From: Melampsora larici-populina 98AG31
Lineage: Eukaryota; Basidiomycota; Pucciniomycetes; Pucciniales; Melampsoraceae
Reading direction: 5' to 3'
Assembly: GCF_000204055.1 (NCBI RefSeq)
Contig: NW_006768779.1
Coordinates: 1,147,283-1,211,282, forward strand
DNA length: 64,000 nucleotides
Below the pieces are notes generated by a model, which was not told the origin of the DNA, did not search any database, and was given only the letters and a program-made list of their open reading frames with translations. How positions within the stretch are numbered: position 1 is the first letter of the stretch; each line of letters begins with the position of its first letter. The position numbers were made by a program, and so were the translations under genes. Below are positions 11,898 to 29,167 of the stretch, piece by piece.

Positions 11898-14800
11898 TTA
11901 CCAAAAAGTCTCTCTATCACCCCAAACATCAACTAAATCCATTAAACTTTCTTCAGGTTCAGTCATAGATTTAGGAAAATATTTTAATAATCCTTCAAAT
12001 AATTTTCTTCTAGAAGATAATAAGATTTCATCTTCTTGTTCATCTGCTTGAAACTCCATATCATAATCTTCTGATGATCTTTCATTTGAAGTTAATAAAT
12101 AGGATGTACATGCTCTGAACATTTTGGCCTCTAGTTCATCGGAATGATTGGTGACTGCTGATAGATCTACTTGGAGGTATGTTAGAGCTGTTACTGCGTC
12201 AGTTGTCAAACACATCTCGATGAACCTGTGCAGCAATTACCGAAGCTCTCTATCAACAAACTTGGATTTTAGTAAACAAGCAGATCTAATTATGATGACT
12301 CAACTGTTGTCGTCTAATTCCAAACAAGCAACGCCTCAGTGCCTCATCCGGAGTAGCTTGAACTAATTTTAATCTCCAAAAATCACCAAGTCGAAGTTCA
12401 CTAACACCCTCCGGATTTCCACCGAACCTGTGTCACCAACCGCAAAATCTTTTGCGTAAGCTCAATTGGAATAGAAGACAATGATATGGAAAGACTTACA
12501 CATAATGATGATTCGTCAATTCATCAAAGACCATCTAAAACACGGATCACCATCCGAATGAGATATCAATTTCTCTTCAATCACTTATGATAAAAACTAT
12601 GAAGCAAAGCACAATCAACCCACCTGATGAGCGTACCGTGGCGGAGGGGCATTCGCACCCTCATCATCAGCCATCATGACCACTCTAGTCCATTTCCCAT
12701 CTTCAATTCTCCACCTCCAAAACTCGCTTGACATCAGCTCTCCCTTCTTTATTCCACTTCCAGTTCCACTACTATTCCGATCCCGACACAATCCACCGAA
12801 CATATGCCATTCATCTCGTTGTTCATCAAATGTGGTCCGTTGTGAAAAGCCAGCTTCAGGACCAACTTGCTCACTCAGATTCCAATCTTCACTACTACTA
12901 CCAGGATTACCCTGGTTCTGATTACTACGAGAGCTATAATCAGCGGTGATGAGTTCCGATTGTCTAGTAGGAATATGGTATCGCCATAGGTCTGAATAAT
13001 AATCCTCATCTCGCTCTCCAGTCAAGATCCACAAAGATTGTCGCTTTTTGTCCAGCACGAGCGCATGTCCCATTCGAGAGGGTATCACATTGGCTTCATT
13101 ACTCTTAACTGGTGAGTTTGTGTCATTCCTACGAGCGCGGGAATCAAACACCCAGCTTAGTGAGATCAGAAGGGATATACACAGCGAGAGACATAAAAAG
13201 AGACAAAGCGCACAACAACTGAGTCCAAATCTTGGTATTGAGATCATATTCATACAGTCCACTGTACTGAGCCGGTGGGGACGATGGTTTGGCCTGTAGA
13301 GAACTATCCGTGGTGGAATCACCAGGAAGCGGCGGCCGATAGTTAGGTCGTATCACCTTGCCACCAAACACGTAGATTTTTCCAGTATCAGAATCTAAGA
13401 CCATCTGATGATCAAAGATTAGCTTAGGACCACCATGACTCTAACGAGGGCAATATTTCCCAAACAAAATGATCAACGTCAGCAAAAGGTGATATCCTGA
13501 AGACTTGGTAACTTTGAATGATTCTTGGGCACAGATCAATAAATCACACTCACTTCGGTATCGCGAGAAATGCATTCCCATTGACCAATTTGACCGTCAC
13601 TATTCACCAACAATTGAGCCGAAGACGGATCCGCAAAGGGAGTGAAACGGAAAAAATCATTTTGATAATATCCAGTGTAGCAAATCTCGTTTTCAACATT
13701 CTTCATCACTTGATCACTCGTTCCTCCCATCAAAACCTCATCGGTTTGTCCACTGCTTTGATCCGGCGCACGAAGCCTTTCTGAACGGGTGGAGGAAGAT
13801 GTCCCAAAATGAGGTAGGGTTCGGTTATGTGGATGTGTCTCTCGATCCAAGATCATCGACTGTTGGTCATGACTCTGGTTGAGTATCAGATGATTGGCAG
13901 GGGCGGAAGAAGATGGAGAGAAGGTCGGTCGATTTGATGGGCTTGAAGACTTGTTGGCTTTTGATGAAATCGAAGTATCAGTGGCAGGTTTGACCCTCAT
14001 TCGTTCGGTGTAACGGCCCAAAACATAAAGATCACCAGTGAGTTCATCGAGGATCATCTTATGACAACTTCGACTCATGGGCCCATTTTGTTCCTCCACG
14101 TCTGATGAGATTAATTCCCAGCCTGTTTTCGCTTCTTCACCATTGCCACCACGCATTTTCATCTTTTGTTTTGAAAGCAAATCGAGTTTATCTTCATCCA
14201 ATGGAGGTAAATGATAAACCCATAGGTCTGCTAAGTCACCATACCCATCAAAACCACCAAAAAGCCAAATTTTTCGACGCTTGCTATCAAGACACATCTG
14301 ATGTCCACCTCGGGGACATGGCCACTGATCAGGTGCCTGTGTTGATGGATGAATCTGATAACATGTCAAACTAGGGGGTTCACCACGAGCCCAATGATCG
14401 AATAAACCACCCAACGTTGCATTTCTAACAATCTCCTCTGCTTTTTGAAGTGAAGATGGATGATCGCGTAGCTGACGATCTGCAGGAATGAGTGCATCAT
14501 GTAAGGCAGAGAGGAATGAATGTTCAAAGTAGAACACATCTGTGGTAGGAGGCGAAAATGATAATTTAGATGATAAAGACGATTGAAATGGTCTTTCAAT
14601 AGGTGGAGCAACCAGCGTGGGAGAATGGTTCGGTAGCGCTGATGACTTGAGTAAGGCTTCAAAAGCTTCAAGGTGTCCAGTTTGACGCAGATGCTTTAAA
14701 CACAGTCTTAAAGCTGCTGAGGTTCGCCACTGTCACAAACATAGACATGCCCAATTATCAGATCAGACAGAGCTCAAATGGTTGTATGTGCGCATATAAA

Positions 14801-15890
14801 GCACGCGAATGAAGGGATCCAGTAGCTTGATCTCACCTTTTCATACTGTTGAAGTGCAGGGATGATCAAATCTTCTTCATCGTGACCGCTGACCGCTACG
14901 TGCCTTGTTTTGCAAGCGAGATATCAGGACAATGACAGTCAGATACCGATCTATTGTTCTCAAGGGATTGAGGGGGATAATGAGGACTGACCATATAGAG
15001 CAATTGTAATTGCTCCCAGCAGCTGACAAAGGTTCCAACTTGAGATAACGTACAGGAATGATGATACCGGTAGACTGGCGATTATGCTGAGTGGGATCAG
15101 CTGAATCATAATTCGCGGTAGCGTTGTACCAAGCCACTTGATTATTCCTCCATCTTAGTTGTACTGTTTCGGGTACTGCATCATTCTTGAGTTCACCTTG
15201 AGCCAAAAGTTCCATTCTAGGACCTGATCGATGACGTTCACCTCTAACTTTCACAGTTTGAAGTTGAACACGGGAAGCACTCTGAGTCTTGTTATAAGAT
15301 TTCCCATTGACTCGATCTTCGGAATGACTTGTACCAAGAAGTGTATCCTTTTGTTTTGATGAAGGTCCAGATTGGGTTGATGGATGTGATCCTTGTTGAG
15401 ATCCGGTACGAGTAAAAGGATCACGAGCTTCGGATGAGTTGGAAATAGTAGTTTGATTGGATTGATCATCTAGAAGAGCCTTGAAGTCACCTTTACCTTC
15501 ACCTGGAGCAAGACTTCCCCAGACTCTAAATAACTTGACATTACAAGGATGAGGCCTGTGGAATTTTCCGAAAGTGATTGATCGAACGATACAAGGTTTT
15601 CCTAGGTCAATGATAATGTATTCCTTCTTTTTTGGTAATTGTCCAGGATAACTGAGAGCAGATGGATCATGCGAGTCAGATCCATTGTCAGATGAATTGG
15701 CTGGATTTGTATTAGGATTCTGACGGATTGATGGATTAGGTGGACCCGAACCAGACCAACGCGAGCTAGAATCTAAAGGACAATCTTCAATGATATTAAA
15801 AGGGTGAAAGGTTGATGAGCAAGATGAACAAGAGTGGATGGTGTAATGAAGTGGATGTGGTTTTTCAAGTTGATGATGGTTCATAGTCAT
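11898..15890 (-). CDS. MKLN1: Muskelin homologue (discoidin-like domain plus kelch repeats)
   Basis: In animals muskelin is a substrate-side subunit of the CTLH/GID E3 ubiquitin ligase and a cytoplasmic adaptor; the same role here is inference. The order of parts matches. An N-terminal discoidin/F5-8-type domain (EYIIIDLGKPCIVRSITFGK, HPCNVKLFRVWG, LAQGELKNDAVPETVQLR, FIK/LK-EPLSAAGSNYNCSIW) is followed by a LisH/CTLH-like helical stretch. Kelch repeats come next (GGHQMCLDSKRRKIWLFGG, SRSCHKMILDELTGDLYVLG, MGHALVLDKKRQSLWILTGE, FSQRTTFDEQRDEWHMFGGL, PPPRYAHQ, FGGNPEG). The C-terminus carries muskelin-type motifs VDLSAVTNHSDE and KLFEGLLKYFPKSMTEPE. There are Ser/Pro/Asn-rich inserts between repeats. 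Start 15890 gives MTMNHHQLEKPHPL and the stop is at 11898. About eight short introns interrupt it. The frame looks intact throughout. Confidence 0.85.
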
Positions 15891-17515
15891 TGACTCTTTC
15901 TAGTTGACTGTTGTGTTCTTGTTGACTGTTTCTTGGTGTTGCTGATGATGATGACTGATGATGGAATCGACAAATTGTTTAAGACTGGATTTGTCAAAAA
16001 TTATTTAAACCTACACCTGCACACCCTACACAGTGCACACCCTACACAGTCTACACAGCCTACCCAGTAATTACGTAACAACTGACCAATAATAAACCAC
16101 TTCATAACCTCACAACCAAGGAAAGATTTCATTTGATCAATAGTCATGAAAAGCACTACTTGGCGCCCGGTCTCTGGATATTGCGAATAACATGGGCAGA
16201 ACGGGCAAAACAGGCAACCCTGATTTCCATTTGTTAGATTCATTTTTTCTTGGTTTTCCATGATAATCTCTCCAACAATTTATTTCATCGATCTATCTTA
16301 TGTTTACTTACTAACATACGTCCAATATTCACTTTCTTTCCAAAGGAATATGCGCGTGATGACAGAAACACAATTCATTTCAATACCACGAAAGTATAAT
16401 GTTAGAAACATAATGGGTAATGAGTGGGACATGAGTAACGAGTGTGAATGCGACTCTGAGGGAGAAAACAAAAAGAGAAAGAAATCGAGAAATGAAAAAA
16501 TAATCAATGAGCAATCAATAAGTCCTACAACAATTCAATGGGATCTTGAAAACGGGATGCTTGACTTTTTCTGACGTGTCCAGCTTGCTAATTGATCTTG
16601 ATATTTTATGATCCAACCAGGTATCAAAGTGGTGTTGAGATGGGAGGTGTTGCAGTCCTTACCAAATACTTCTGGAAATGGAAGAGACTGGTCTTTGGAA
16701 CCTAAGCTGATGGAGTGATTGTTATCAATGAATGCCAGTAGAATAGGATCTGGCTTGGTTGGTGTGGTGCGGTGACGGAAAAAAGAGGTGCAGTTTGCTT
16801 CCTGTGGATCCAATAACATTGTCGGAAACCATAAGCGCTCGCAATCACATATCCCAGATATGGCATCCGCAACCAATACAAACAATTGACTTCCTGGAAA
16901 TCCAGTCGGACAAACAGCTCTTAAACTACCTCGGCAGCAAATGATTGAGTTTGGCGAGTCTTGATGGAGGGTCGGGTTCTGGTTTGAGCAGAAGATACCA
17001 GCAACTCGTGATCTTTAGGGTGTATTGTCAGCTCGGCGGATACATAATTTCTGTCTAACGTCCAGGTACGATTCTTTGAAAAAGATCCCAACAGCCACCG
17101 CGATCATGTAATATCCACAATTGCCAAAACCTGGTGGATTGAAAGTGGAGTTGATGTATTGGACCATGAACGCAGCAAGATGTTTCAATATTGCTTGGTC
17201 CTGTGGACTTTTGTGGTAAAATGACAGTCACTCACTAACCAGGCTGCTGCACCTCAAGTCTATCTTAATATCCCTGTGTTTTCCATTTGGTTTAGGCATC
17301 ATCATCCAGAAAACATCACAATTTTTTTGCTCAATGGTTTGTAAAAGAGGATTAGAATGCTTTTAATTACGTGTATGTTTGAGACCAGTTTTCTTGAGTA
17401 TATAAGTCTGATGTTTAACTTGATTCACGTTCAAAAATTGGGCTTACTGTTCCAGCAAAACAAAGTCAATAGCTGTTGACAATCCCAAACTTTTTCCTCA
17501 CAATTGAAAACAATA
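15891..17515. other. Gene-poor stretch with short tandem repeats and an unassigned ORF
   Basis: Upstream of muskelin lies a short imperfect tandem repeat of TACACAGTGCACACCC-type units (about 16010-16070). A minus-strand open frame at 16535-16930 (LFVLVADAISGICDCERLWF near its start) is longer than its surroundings and protein-like in composition, but I cannot assign it; it may be a transposon fragment. A small plus-strand frame at 16260-16574 looks like chance. Confidence 0.4.
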
Positions 17516-17675
17516 GTGGCTCTCAAACCTGACCCAGTTACAAAAAACCTGGTTGCCCCAGTAGAATTTTTGGCTGGGAGCTGTCAACAAATGTCAACTT
17601 GATACACAAAGTTACTGCCAAAAAACAACTGGGTCAACTGGGTTTTAAGAAAACCGGGGCAGGTTTGAGAGCCAC
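17516..17675. mobile_element. 160-bp MITE with TA target duplication
   Basis: The left terminus GTGGCTCTCAAACCTGACCC and the right terminus, read in reverse complement GTGGCTCTCAAACCTGCCCC, form an inverted repeat of about 24 bp with two mismatches. TA flanks both ends (17514-17515 and 17676-17677). Internal blocks (CTGGTTGCCCCAG, AACTGGGTCAACTGG) extend the symmetry imperfectly. No coding capacity. It is unrelated by sequence to the 89-bp family. Confidence 0.7.
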
Positions 17676-18040
17676 TAATCAGCAGGGTTCCCCAGTGCAG
17701 CCAAGCTTTTGAAATCCTCAAGTTCCTCAACTCTGAAAGAACAAGTGATACAAGTTTTGAAATCTTGATCATTTATGATTTTTATCTTGCATTTGGGAGT
17801 GGTTTGTCTGGCTTTGGGGATTGGTCTCTCTTTGATTTAGCAATGGTTTGACTTGCCATACAATATTTGAGTGAGTTTCAGTCATTCAAATTTGAGACTT
17901 ACTCTTGGTTGCTGACATACATACACAGAGGTACTTTTGACCCCCCAGCATGGGGTGCCAGCTCATGCAGCTTCATGGCAAGCAGATGGATCTGGTTTGT
18001 AGTTTGTATGCTGTAAAGGTGCAGTGCATATGAAGTCTAT
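17676..18040. other. No gene seen
   Basis: AT-rich spacer between two repeat elements; only short chance reading frames are present. Confidence 0.4.
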
Positions 18041-18043
18041 TTA

Positions 18044-18370
18044 GGGCCTGCCAAAAACTGTTACACAAAAACTCTTTTTCAATCTGCCCCTTGGTCATGG
18101 GGCAGAATGAAAAACTTGAAATTCAGTTTTTCAATAACCAAACACTGAGCCAAAGAGCTCATCAAAAAGTTGAAATAGAGGGGCAAACAAGAGCAAAAAC
18201 TTTTTTTGGTCTCAAAAACAGCCTGGAGGCTGTTTTTCAACATTGACAAGTTTTTGATCAAACAAAGTTGCCACACACCAGTGTTTTTGATGAAAATCAA
18301 AAACTGTTTTGACCCAAAAACAGTTTTTGGCTTTGGTGGTGGTTTTGATCAAAAATCGTTTTTGGGTTCC
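18044..18370. repeat. Hairpin-rich relic related to PIF/Harbinger ends
   Basis: The segment begins TTA then GGGCCTGCCAAAAACTG, a Harbinger-like terminus after a TWA site. It contains TTTCAATCTGCCCCTTG, identical over 17 bp to the right sub-terminal region of the complete Harbinger at 51016-51032, with the same CTGCCCC/GGGGCAG hairpin (18084-18105). Further inverted repeats follow (AAAAACAGCC/GGCTGTTTTT near 18215-18240; GCCAAAAACTG at the left against CAGTTTTTGGC near 18320). No clean right terminus is found, so this is a decayed element or MITE. Confidence 0.4.
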
Positions 18371-21052
18371 AGCCAAATGAGACCTCAGCTTTCCATTGAT
18401 CTATTGTTACAAAATTATGGAGATGAGTGTGTGTTCTTGACCTCAAGAGTCAAGGTATTCTGCTATCTGCAGGACAGGTTATACAGGGGCACACCCATGC
18501 TTATTTTGAGCTGTTGAGGCACAACTGAGCATACACAAGCCCCAGCACAGATTTTTCACACTTTTTGTGCTGCAGCCACAACATGATGCAGTTACTCAGG
18601 TGCAATTACTTAATTTCTGATCAGCAAACAATTCAATCAATACACAATCATATGATACAACTCACAGGCAATGGCATTGGCATTGCCCTCACTGTGCTAC
18701 CCTCTTGGGAATGTTTGGCAAACTTAAAGCAAATAAAGCTTCTTTCAGGAGCAGTAGTTTCTTCAATGTTTCTAAACAAAGTGGTTCATCACAGAACAGG
18801 CATAGATCATTCTTTGCATCAGAATTGCTTGAGTAAGGGTCCAAATCTTCTTTGTCTTGAGATTGAATGCTGAAATTACCACTTGAGTTGGGGTCCAAAT
18901 CCTCAGCTTTTCAAATTTGAATGGGACACTTAGTGGTGAAATCTCAGGGAAGATCTTCAACAGGTGATCAAGCTGGACTTGCAGGGGCACAATGACTTGG
19001 CTCCTTGCAAATTCTACCTGTGTATATGTGTTTGGCTTGATTCATGGCTTGAGTCAATGGTTTCAAAAACTGAGACACTTTGCTTTGACTTACTGGTACT
19101 TGGGTAGATTGAGTACATGTGTCCAAGAAGCAAAACTTTACAAACTTCAGAGACTTTATAAAGGTGGGAGATTTATGACAAGTTTTTTGAAATGGTGGAT
19201 TTTGTTGGGTGAAGTGTCAATACAATGTGTTTAGTTTGATTACCAGAGGTACAAATCACTGTCAAGAAGGTGCAGGATGGCTGAAGTACAACAAAGGTGG
19301 AGTTTTCTGTCAGCACTTCTCTCTGCAAGGTGGGCAAGAGAAGACAAGGCCAACAAGAGAGAGGACTTACCATATTGGGACCAGTTTGTGTGTGCAAGGT
19401 GTTCAATAGTTGCCAGGATATTTTCTTCGTTATACCAACTTGGGAGAAGTGAGTAGTAGTGTTTGATGGTTGTCCCAGTGTGTTATGTCTTGGCTGATGC
19501 CACTGTTGTTGGATCAACAGACTAGATGCCAACCTGATGATTGACAACACCAGTTTGAAAAATCAAAAGGCCACAATGGTGCTGTGCTTGTACCAGTCAA
19601 GCAGCTGAAACCTTTGCTTTCAAAAAGCTGACAAGTTGAATGCCAAGCCAAAAGCACTGAGGTGAGCTGAGTTAATCCGTTGTTGGAGTTTGTCAATTGG
19701 TATTGGTATTGAGGTTGGTGACGGGCAGGTGATCATAGGTCAACAAGAGTAGTTTGCCTGATTTCTTGACTGAAGGCATGGTTCAGTGATTCAAAAGCCC
19801 GATATGTAAGGAAGGGATCTTTTACATGATGTAGAGCCCAGATTAGCTCAAATTTGACTGGAAAAATTGCAAGTAAAGCCCCGAGAACTCTGGGCTTTGG
19901 GGTTTATCCAACTGGGCACCTCATAGTACTCTCCATAATTAGGGGATACAAAGTAGAAACCTAGGGTTTTTTCTCAGTTTCTAAGCTTCCAGACCCAAAA
20001 CTGGGATACTAGCAAACTCATAAAAAACCAAGAACCACAGAGTTTGGGCTCCACCTCCTCAAAGCTTTGCCCTGGGCCCACAACACCACATTCAACAATC
20101 CTAATAAGAGCCCTCAATGAACACTCTCAGTTCAGTGGATGACAATGTTGAGATAGATACTGCTATCAGGTGTATCATTGACACAAAGGTTTGTTTATTT
20201 CTTACTCTTCATGAAATTGTCCACACTAATCTAGAAACCAATTTCTTTCCTCCGCATCTTTTACTCCAGACTCACAGACAACATACCCAGCTGCATGTAA
20301 TGTGGTTGAAACTGTCCTTATCCATCAATCACATCTGAGCACAAACTCAAGATTCACTGATGGGTTAAGGGTTAGGCTTCTTTAGAATGATGGCCTTACT
20401 TTTGAGTATGATTTGGTTTTCATGAGTACTTTGAATGAACACAATTGGCAGTCAAAAGTTAGATGAATGCATGCTTCAAAATATGCCCTAGGAAAATGCA
20501 TCACTCTTGGATCAAACACCACTTTTGATAAGTATTGCAATAGAAACTAATTTTTGAGGCAAGTTGCAGCTAACAGTAATTGTGAAGAAGACAAAGAAAT
20601 ATGTGGGATGTCACAGAGTTGAAGCATGGGCATGTTTCACATAGTAAGAGTAATGACATAGAATTCAAACAATACCAGAAGTCTTCCTTTGAAGTGCAGG
20701 TGTGACACAACAAGTGGTGATTTAGATAATTGTCAAAATGATGCAAAACAAAAAGCAGGATGTGATCCAATAAGAAGCGGACCAAAAGCATCAGTGACAT
20801 GGGCAAAAAAACACTGGGTCTCATTGTTTACCGTGGCCCCAGAGTTCAAAGCATCAGACCAAAGACTAAAAGCATTGCCACCTATTGTAGTCCAGATTTA
20901 AGTTTTATGATGATGATAGAATTGCTATGTAAATCTTCCAACCCTCTATACCATCAAAGACTCAAACTTTACAATGATTCCCCTTATATACATAATTCCA
21001 CAGATACACATCCAAATTAGTCATTTTTTTGTTTCCAAGTTGAAACTTGGTA
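18371..21052. pseudogene. Repeat-derived region with decayed transposon-associated ORFs
   Basis: No intact gene is seen. On the minus strand near 18690-18900 a short frame reads DLCLFCDEPLCLETLKKLL, resembling the DLCPFCDEPLP-type zinc-knuckle entry of Rtc4-like domains found in fungal transposon-associated proteins; stops follow shortly. Minus-strand frames at 19173-19700 (with REVLTENSTFVVLQPSCTFL and neighbouring VVNHQVGI-like pieces in other frames) look like a second decayed repeat-encoded protein. Assignments rest on memory of such families and are weak. The rest is low-information AT-rich sequence. Confidence 0.3.
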
Positions 21053-21141
21053 CAGTCAATTGCACAAAGCTTGGAAAGAATTCCGCGCCAATTTGCTCAA
21101 ATTTGGCGGGCAAATGTTTCCAAGCTTTCTGAAATCGACTG
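21053..21141. mobile_element. 89-bp mariner-like MITE, copy 2
   Basis: Same length and architecture as the element at 8151-8239, in opposite orientation. Ends are CAGTCAATTGCACAAAGCTT and, reversed, CAGTCGATTTCAGAAAGCTT, flanked by TA on both sides (21051-21052, 21142-21143). The core has the shared CCGCCAAATTTGAGCAAATT-type block. The inverted repeats have diverged more than in copy 1, suggesting an older insertion. Confidence 0.75.
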
Positions 21142-21792
21142 TAATTCAGCAATGATAGCACCAAGGGGAACTTGTCATTCGGAGCCCTGCGGGGTTTGAG
21201 TATGATTTAGTTTGATCCTTTAGTTTTCCGGAGGCGGTGAGATTTGTACGTCAGATGAGGCCCCAGAAGGCCCCAGAGTCATCAAAAATCAAACGTGAAT
21301 GACATCATCTACAAGAAGGTTTCAAGTGTGATTGAGCACTTAAAAAATTAATCAAATGATTAACAGTCAAATATTAGAATTAGAAGCTGAGTCTATGTGA
21401 TGACAGACAGATTGGGAGAGAGAGAGAGAGGAGTGAGAGTGACTTTATTCATTCAAACAATCACATTCACCATCACCTCACTGGTATCAATCAATTCACA
21501 CTGACAGACTGACTTTCAGAGAAGAACTTGAACCTTCATCATCATTTCAAACATCAAACATCAACCTACATACATTCAGCTTTGATCTTCAAACATACTC
21601 CATCCAAACGCAAACAAAGACTTACCTTTTGACAACTTTAAACTTACTTAATAATCACAGAATGTAAGTCAGCTTGATTGTCTATCTTCTTTTTCACTTG
21701 GCTCGTCTCCTAACCGTATCAGAATTGGTTTTTTTGCTACATCAGTCGATCAAGTTGTAACAAATCTGTCAAGTTGTCCTCTCGTCATAATC
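21142..21792. promoter_or_regulatory. YAK1 upstream region and probable 5' UTR intron
   Basis: No separate gene. A GAGAGAGAGAGAG run lies near 21418-21430, followed by a long CA/TC-rich leader. A GTAAGT donor at 21664 and an AG near 21774 suggest an intron in the 5' untranslated leader just before the YAK1 start; the ATG overlapping the donor (21662) would be removed or followed at once by a stop. Confidence 0.45.
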
Positions 21793-26764
<4,972 letters not shown>

Positions 26765-27101
26765 AGGTTACCAAGAAAGAAGTGATTAGAATTTGATTGA
26801 CGATTTTTTACAAAAAAAAAAGAAGAGAAACAAACCAAAAGAAATGGCTATGTATTCATAGAATCATTCATTTAAACTTATTCTGATATTTTATTTGTCT
26901 GTTTTGAGTGTTGTGTGTGTGTTTTTTTTCTGGATATCTGAGAGGGTTCTGGTTGATATTAAATGTGATTATTGTGTGTGTGTGTGTGTATGTTTGTGTA
27001 TGTTTCATTGATTGATTTGGTTTGATTTGATTGTGTGCCTGTGTATGCTTGGGTTTGATTGGGTATAACGGTTTAGATTTTGATGATTTCTTTTTCATGA
27101 T

Positions 27102-27135
<34 letters not shown>

Positions 27136-29167
27136 CAATACTTTTTACTACATACACAGATATTCTTTAGAGTTGATCATTGGCGTCTGGCAGCAGCCTA
27201 AGATGATGTTGTACCATTTTATGGTGTTTCTGATCCATTTTCTTTGTCCCCTGGTGTGGAGTTACATATATACTCAGCCTGGTCTGCTGAATTGGCAATG
27301 ATTGATAGAAAGCTCTACATGATCAGGTGTTATTCTACTTGCATGTGGATCAAGGGAGCAAAGGATGCCTTGACATCACTTCTTAAGTGATAATTCTCAA
27401 CAAGTAGGCAGGATGACAAGCTAGGGATGCCAAAGTAGGGTTCTCCGTAGTACTTCGTCTTTGAAAGATGACTCCAAATAAAGATCGCATGGTATTAACA
27501 CAAGTATGTATTGTATCCAGTACTTCCTCCAACGGTCGAGTCCATTTGTATATTCTGGCCTGCACTGGATATTCTGAAACCAAAGTAGAGTGTTGAAAAT
27601 CAGAGCATATATGGGAAATATCTTGAAAATATAAAATGATACAAGTCAAATGGTCAGGAGGGTGGTATTCTCAAAACCGTACCACATACTAAAGAAATCT
27701 TCAAATTATGCGGAGCAACATTTGATTTTAGGGCAAGACTCAGAGTGAGAAAAAGAAGACAAGATGAACACATCTCCTCAACTTGACTGCGATTCTTTAG
27801 GTTTTCCCATGCTTCGCTACTTTCGCTACATCAATTTTAGAGACGGGCCAAGTTCACTATTTATTTGGAGCTAGGGGACGTTTCACTTCGGAGAAATAGA
27901 AAACCACATAAGTGGCGTTGATGCCGAAGTTCGTCAACACCTGAAGGCTGATGAGGAGGCGAGAGGAGGGACATCGATAAGTGTATCCAACACCTAAATA
28001 ATGAACCAAAGTTGTGACTTATAGAGGAAGGATCACGAATTACAAGTACCAAAAATCTGTCGGTTGATGATCACTTCAAAAGCTGCATGTAGGCTTCATG
28101 GAAAAGCTATCCAAGACCTGAAAACCCTATGTTGAAGAGTTTGGGTTCTATACGATGTGACTGAATATTGTTCAGAGGAAAAACAAGTAACAGTAGAAAT
28201 CAAACGCCATGAGCAGGATCCTTCCTCCAGCCGAGCTACGCTGTGCACTCACCTCAAGATCACAATATGTCTTGATAAATTCCCCCACTCGAACAAAGAG
28301 ATCTCATAAGTGGAAACCCTAAGTTGGTTTTGTGATTGGTGGATGTCCCCTGATCTATGTAACCCAACAAATGACGTTTGCAAGGGTGGACAAGACCTTT
28401 TCCGAGTCAAAAAACATCCTCAACTGCTGCTCTTCTTAAAGTTTCATATAGACGTAAATGGTGAAAGTCATCAAAGGACCGCGGTAAATTGGGACATTTT
28501 GAAAATAGACTTTCTAACACCTAAAGTTACCAACAACAACTTGATCAATTCAGGAAAGGATTGATTTGCATCACATCCTACGACCCAGAGATACATAAAT
28601 TTCGTAATGATGGACATTTCAAACTCCGAGTGTATTCTGATCCGGATATCATAAGTTCAACTGCGTACTCGCGGCGTCATTTAGCTCAGCAAAGATTCCT
28701 GGGCGGGTTGAAGGGTGTCAAGGTTTGATCTCCGACAATGTATATCATCATACCTATCGATTACCCCTTCAGTTGCTGTGAAGCAAAAGCACCCTTCCTT
28801 TTTGAACTTGACACGATATTTAGTACTCAAGCATCTCATATTACATCGTGGGTCCTGATTGCTGTGAGCTCCTCAGCCAAGCAATCCGATCTCATCTTCT
28901 CAATAATTAGTTTCCGCGTATGCAGCTGTGCAGCGTGTGTTTGAGGAAAGCCGCTCACTGGAGATGAATCTGTCACACAGCAATGAGTCACGCTCATGGT
29001 GGTGTACCCAAGTCCACTTTTGACTATGGCAAGGACTGGATTTGTTTCCTATAAATACCGACCATGGACTACACCGATGAAACGTTCACCCAGAGGCTTT
29101 CAAATCAGAATTCGAATTCATAGCTTAATACCAATCATAAAGAATCTACACACCTGTGTCATTCAGA
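26765..29167. other. Intergenic: microsatellites, no gene seen
   Basis: Just past YAK1 lie a (TG)n tract at about 26971-26990 and an (ATG)n microsatellite at 27102-27135. From 27.2 to 29.1 kb I find only short, composition-driven frames on both strands and no recognisable protein, RNA gene or terminal inverted repeat. The last few hundred bases should include the promoter of the thaumatin-like gene. Confidence 0.5.
27102..27135. repeat. (ATG)n microsatellite
   Basis: About eleven uninterrupted ATG/TGA units 340 bp downstream of the YAK1 stop; expected to vary in length between isolates. Confidence 0.9.

Noticed and set aside
19840..20100. Possible LTR or solo-LTR remnant
   Set aside because: No direct repeat partner, TG...CA ends or target duplication could be identified by eye.
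28682..28740. tRNA-like TTTAGCTCAGC with a downstream GGTTTGATCTCC
   Set aside because: Stems do not pair and the B-box match is poor; looks like coincidence.
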